From contig NZ_BCTY01000040.1 of the NCBI RefSeq assembly GCF_001591005.1, forward strand, positions 1 through 34,866: a DNA stretch of 34,866 bases, in the 5' to 3' direction. Below the pieces are notes generated by a model, which was given only the letters and a program-made list of their open reading frames with translations, was not told where the DNA came from and did no database searches. This DNA is from Sphingomonas sanguinis NBRC 13937. GTDB lineage: Bacteria > Pseudomonadota > Alphaproteobacteria > Sphingomonadales > Sphingomonadaceae. The translations under genes and the position numbers were made by a program. Below are positions 34,216-34,866 of this stretch, one piece after another (within the stretch, counting starts at the first letter, position 1; each line of letters begins with the position of its first letter).

Positions 34216-34728
34216 TTATCCGAAATCCGCTGAGGCCACAGGTCCCCCTGGGCCATATGTCGTTAATTCGACAGTCTTTTCGTCTTTGCGGAAAATCGAA
34301 ATGCAATATCCCTGCCCAGACCCGGAGCATTCTTCAATCTCTGGATAGGGTTTGCATTCCTCCTCGCCGATCGAAGGGCAGGGGTCTTCAAAGCCACTGG
34401 CTGGCACGTACCCCTGACTGATGAGTAACCTTTTTGCGATTGGGTACTCCATATCCTCTTTGAGGTTCAATTCGGCCATGTCGTCAGACGACGCGGCTTG
34501 CTCATCAGCGACTGAATTCGTCTCAGTTCGAGGCGTCGACACGGCGTTGGTCGGCGGGGCGTTATCCAGCGGCTGTACCGTTATAGGTGCGACAGCCTCT
34601 TTTGGTGGGGTGGGCGTCGGTTCGGTCACAGGTGCCTTTTGGGATACGACGAAAAGGGTGACCCCGATCCCCACGCACACCAAAACGAACAGCATGCCAA
34701 CAACGGCGTGAGAAGGGCTGCGCTTCAT
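34216..34728 (-). CDS. Single-pass membrane protein with cysteine-rich periplasmic end, function unknown
   Basis: This 170-residue protein starts at ATG 34728 (MKRSPSH), which overlaps the stop of the upstream gene as ATGA; a longer ATG at 34749 would read into that gene. One transmembrane helix (about residues 9-30, VVGMLFVLVCVGIGVTLFVV) is followed by a proline/threonine-rich linker and a C-terminal region with four cysteines (DPCPS, EECKPY, EECSG, GYCIS). It is not a family I recognise. It lies inside the putative island and is coupled to an unlisted neighbour, so they probably work together. Confidence 0.65.
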   Translation of the reverse strand: MKRSPSHAVVGMLFVLVCVGIGVTLFVVSQKAPVTEPTPTPPKEAVAPITVQPLDNAPPTNAVSTPRTETNSVADEQAASSDDMAELNLKEDMEYPIAKRLLISQGYVPASGFEDPCPSIGEEECKPYPEIEECSGSGQGYCISIFRKDEKTVELTTYGPGGPVASADFG

Positions 34729-34865
34729 TCGAAGGTGTCCTCTCGCCATGCATGGATCGCTTCAACGAGTTCGACGTGGCGGTCGTGTATCGAGATGATG
34801 GTAGCTGTCAGACCTATCAGCATGATCAGAACCGCGGCCACGGCCAAGCCACCAGCGACATAAAT
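34725..34865 (-). CDS. 3' end of a membrane protein gene, cut by the window edge
   Basis: On the minus strand, an open frame runs in from the window edge with 46 codons to a TGA at 34725-34727. It reads a hydrophobic helix (GGLAVAAVLIMLIGLTATII) then a charged end, HVELVEAIHAWREDTFE. The TGA overlaps the next gene's ATG (ATGA), which supports both as real and co-translated. The 5' end lies beyond the window, so length and family are unknown. Confidence 0.6.
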   Translation of the reverse strand: MYVAGGLAVAAVLIMLIGLTATIISIHDRHVELVEAIHAWREDTFE

Positions 34866-34866
34866 T

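Overview
The window is GC-rich, tightly packed chromosomal DNA that reads like a sphingomonad (Sphingomonadales, Alphaproteobacteria). The basis is the gene types: two large TonB-dependent receptors, one of the TonB-Xanth-Caul type; a DUF3429 protein; a YXWGXW-repeat protein; a pirin/LysR pair; an alginate-export-type outer-membrane protein; and a short tRNA-Thr(GGT). This assignment is an inference from gene content, with no phylogenetic marker to confirm it.

Layout. Positions 1-5425 hold a class A penicillin-binding protein, a DAACS symporter, tRNA-Thr(GGT) with its terminator, a small charged protein, a DUF3429 membrane protein and a YXWGXW exported protein. Positions 5426-9660 hold a long leader, a TonB-dependent receptor with a clear terminator, and a broken outer-membrane-like gene interrupted by an in-frame TAG. 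Positions 9661-11995 hold a pirin divergent from a LysR gene, with a perfect 7-bp inverted repeat between them, and a TMEM175-like channel gene coupled to the LysR gene.

Positions 11985-20299 hold a run of ten minus-strand genes, most of them overlapping or a few bases apart. In transcription order they are: an esterase-fold protein that lacks its nucleophile serine, a small membrane protein, an isochorismatase-fold hydrolase, an alpha/beta hydrolase of the non-haem chloroperoxidase type, a XapX protein, a Tat-exported amidohydrolase with a Cys/His-rich tail, an exported VOC/glyoxalase-like protein, DoxX, an alginate-export-type porin and a YoaK/DUF1275 membrane protein. Directly upstream on the same strand is an 815-residue winged-helix/STAND-ATPase regulator. 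I read this as one uptake-and-hydrolysis or stress-detoxification operon of unknown substrate.

Positions 22905-24773 hold a LysR gene divergent from a short-chain dehydrogenase. Positions 24910-27441 hold a small four-cysteine exported protein, then an ECF sigma factor, an anti-sigma factor (RskA type) and a fasciclin-domain protein, an arrangement like mycobacterial SigK/RskA/MPT83. Positions 27587-32814 hold a sulfatase module: a TonB-dependent receptor divergent from a type I sulfatase whose stop overlaps the start of its own formylglycine-generating enzyme, all apparently exported.

The right end (32815-34866) is accessory DNA. It contains two oppositely oriented IS5-type transposase scraps, the C-terminus of a serine recombinase, and the 3' half of a tRNA-Thr(CGT) that breaks off at the anticodon loop. 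To the right of it the DNA is visibly less GC-rich and carries genes of unknown function. This looks like the left boundary of a tRNA-integrated genomic island that continues beyond the window.
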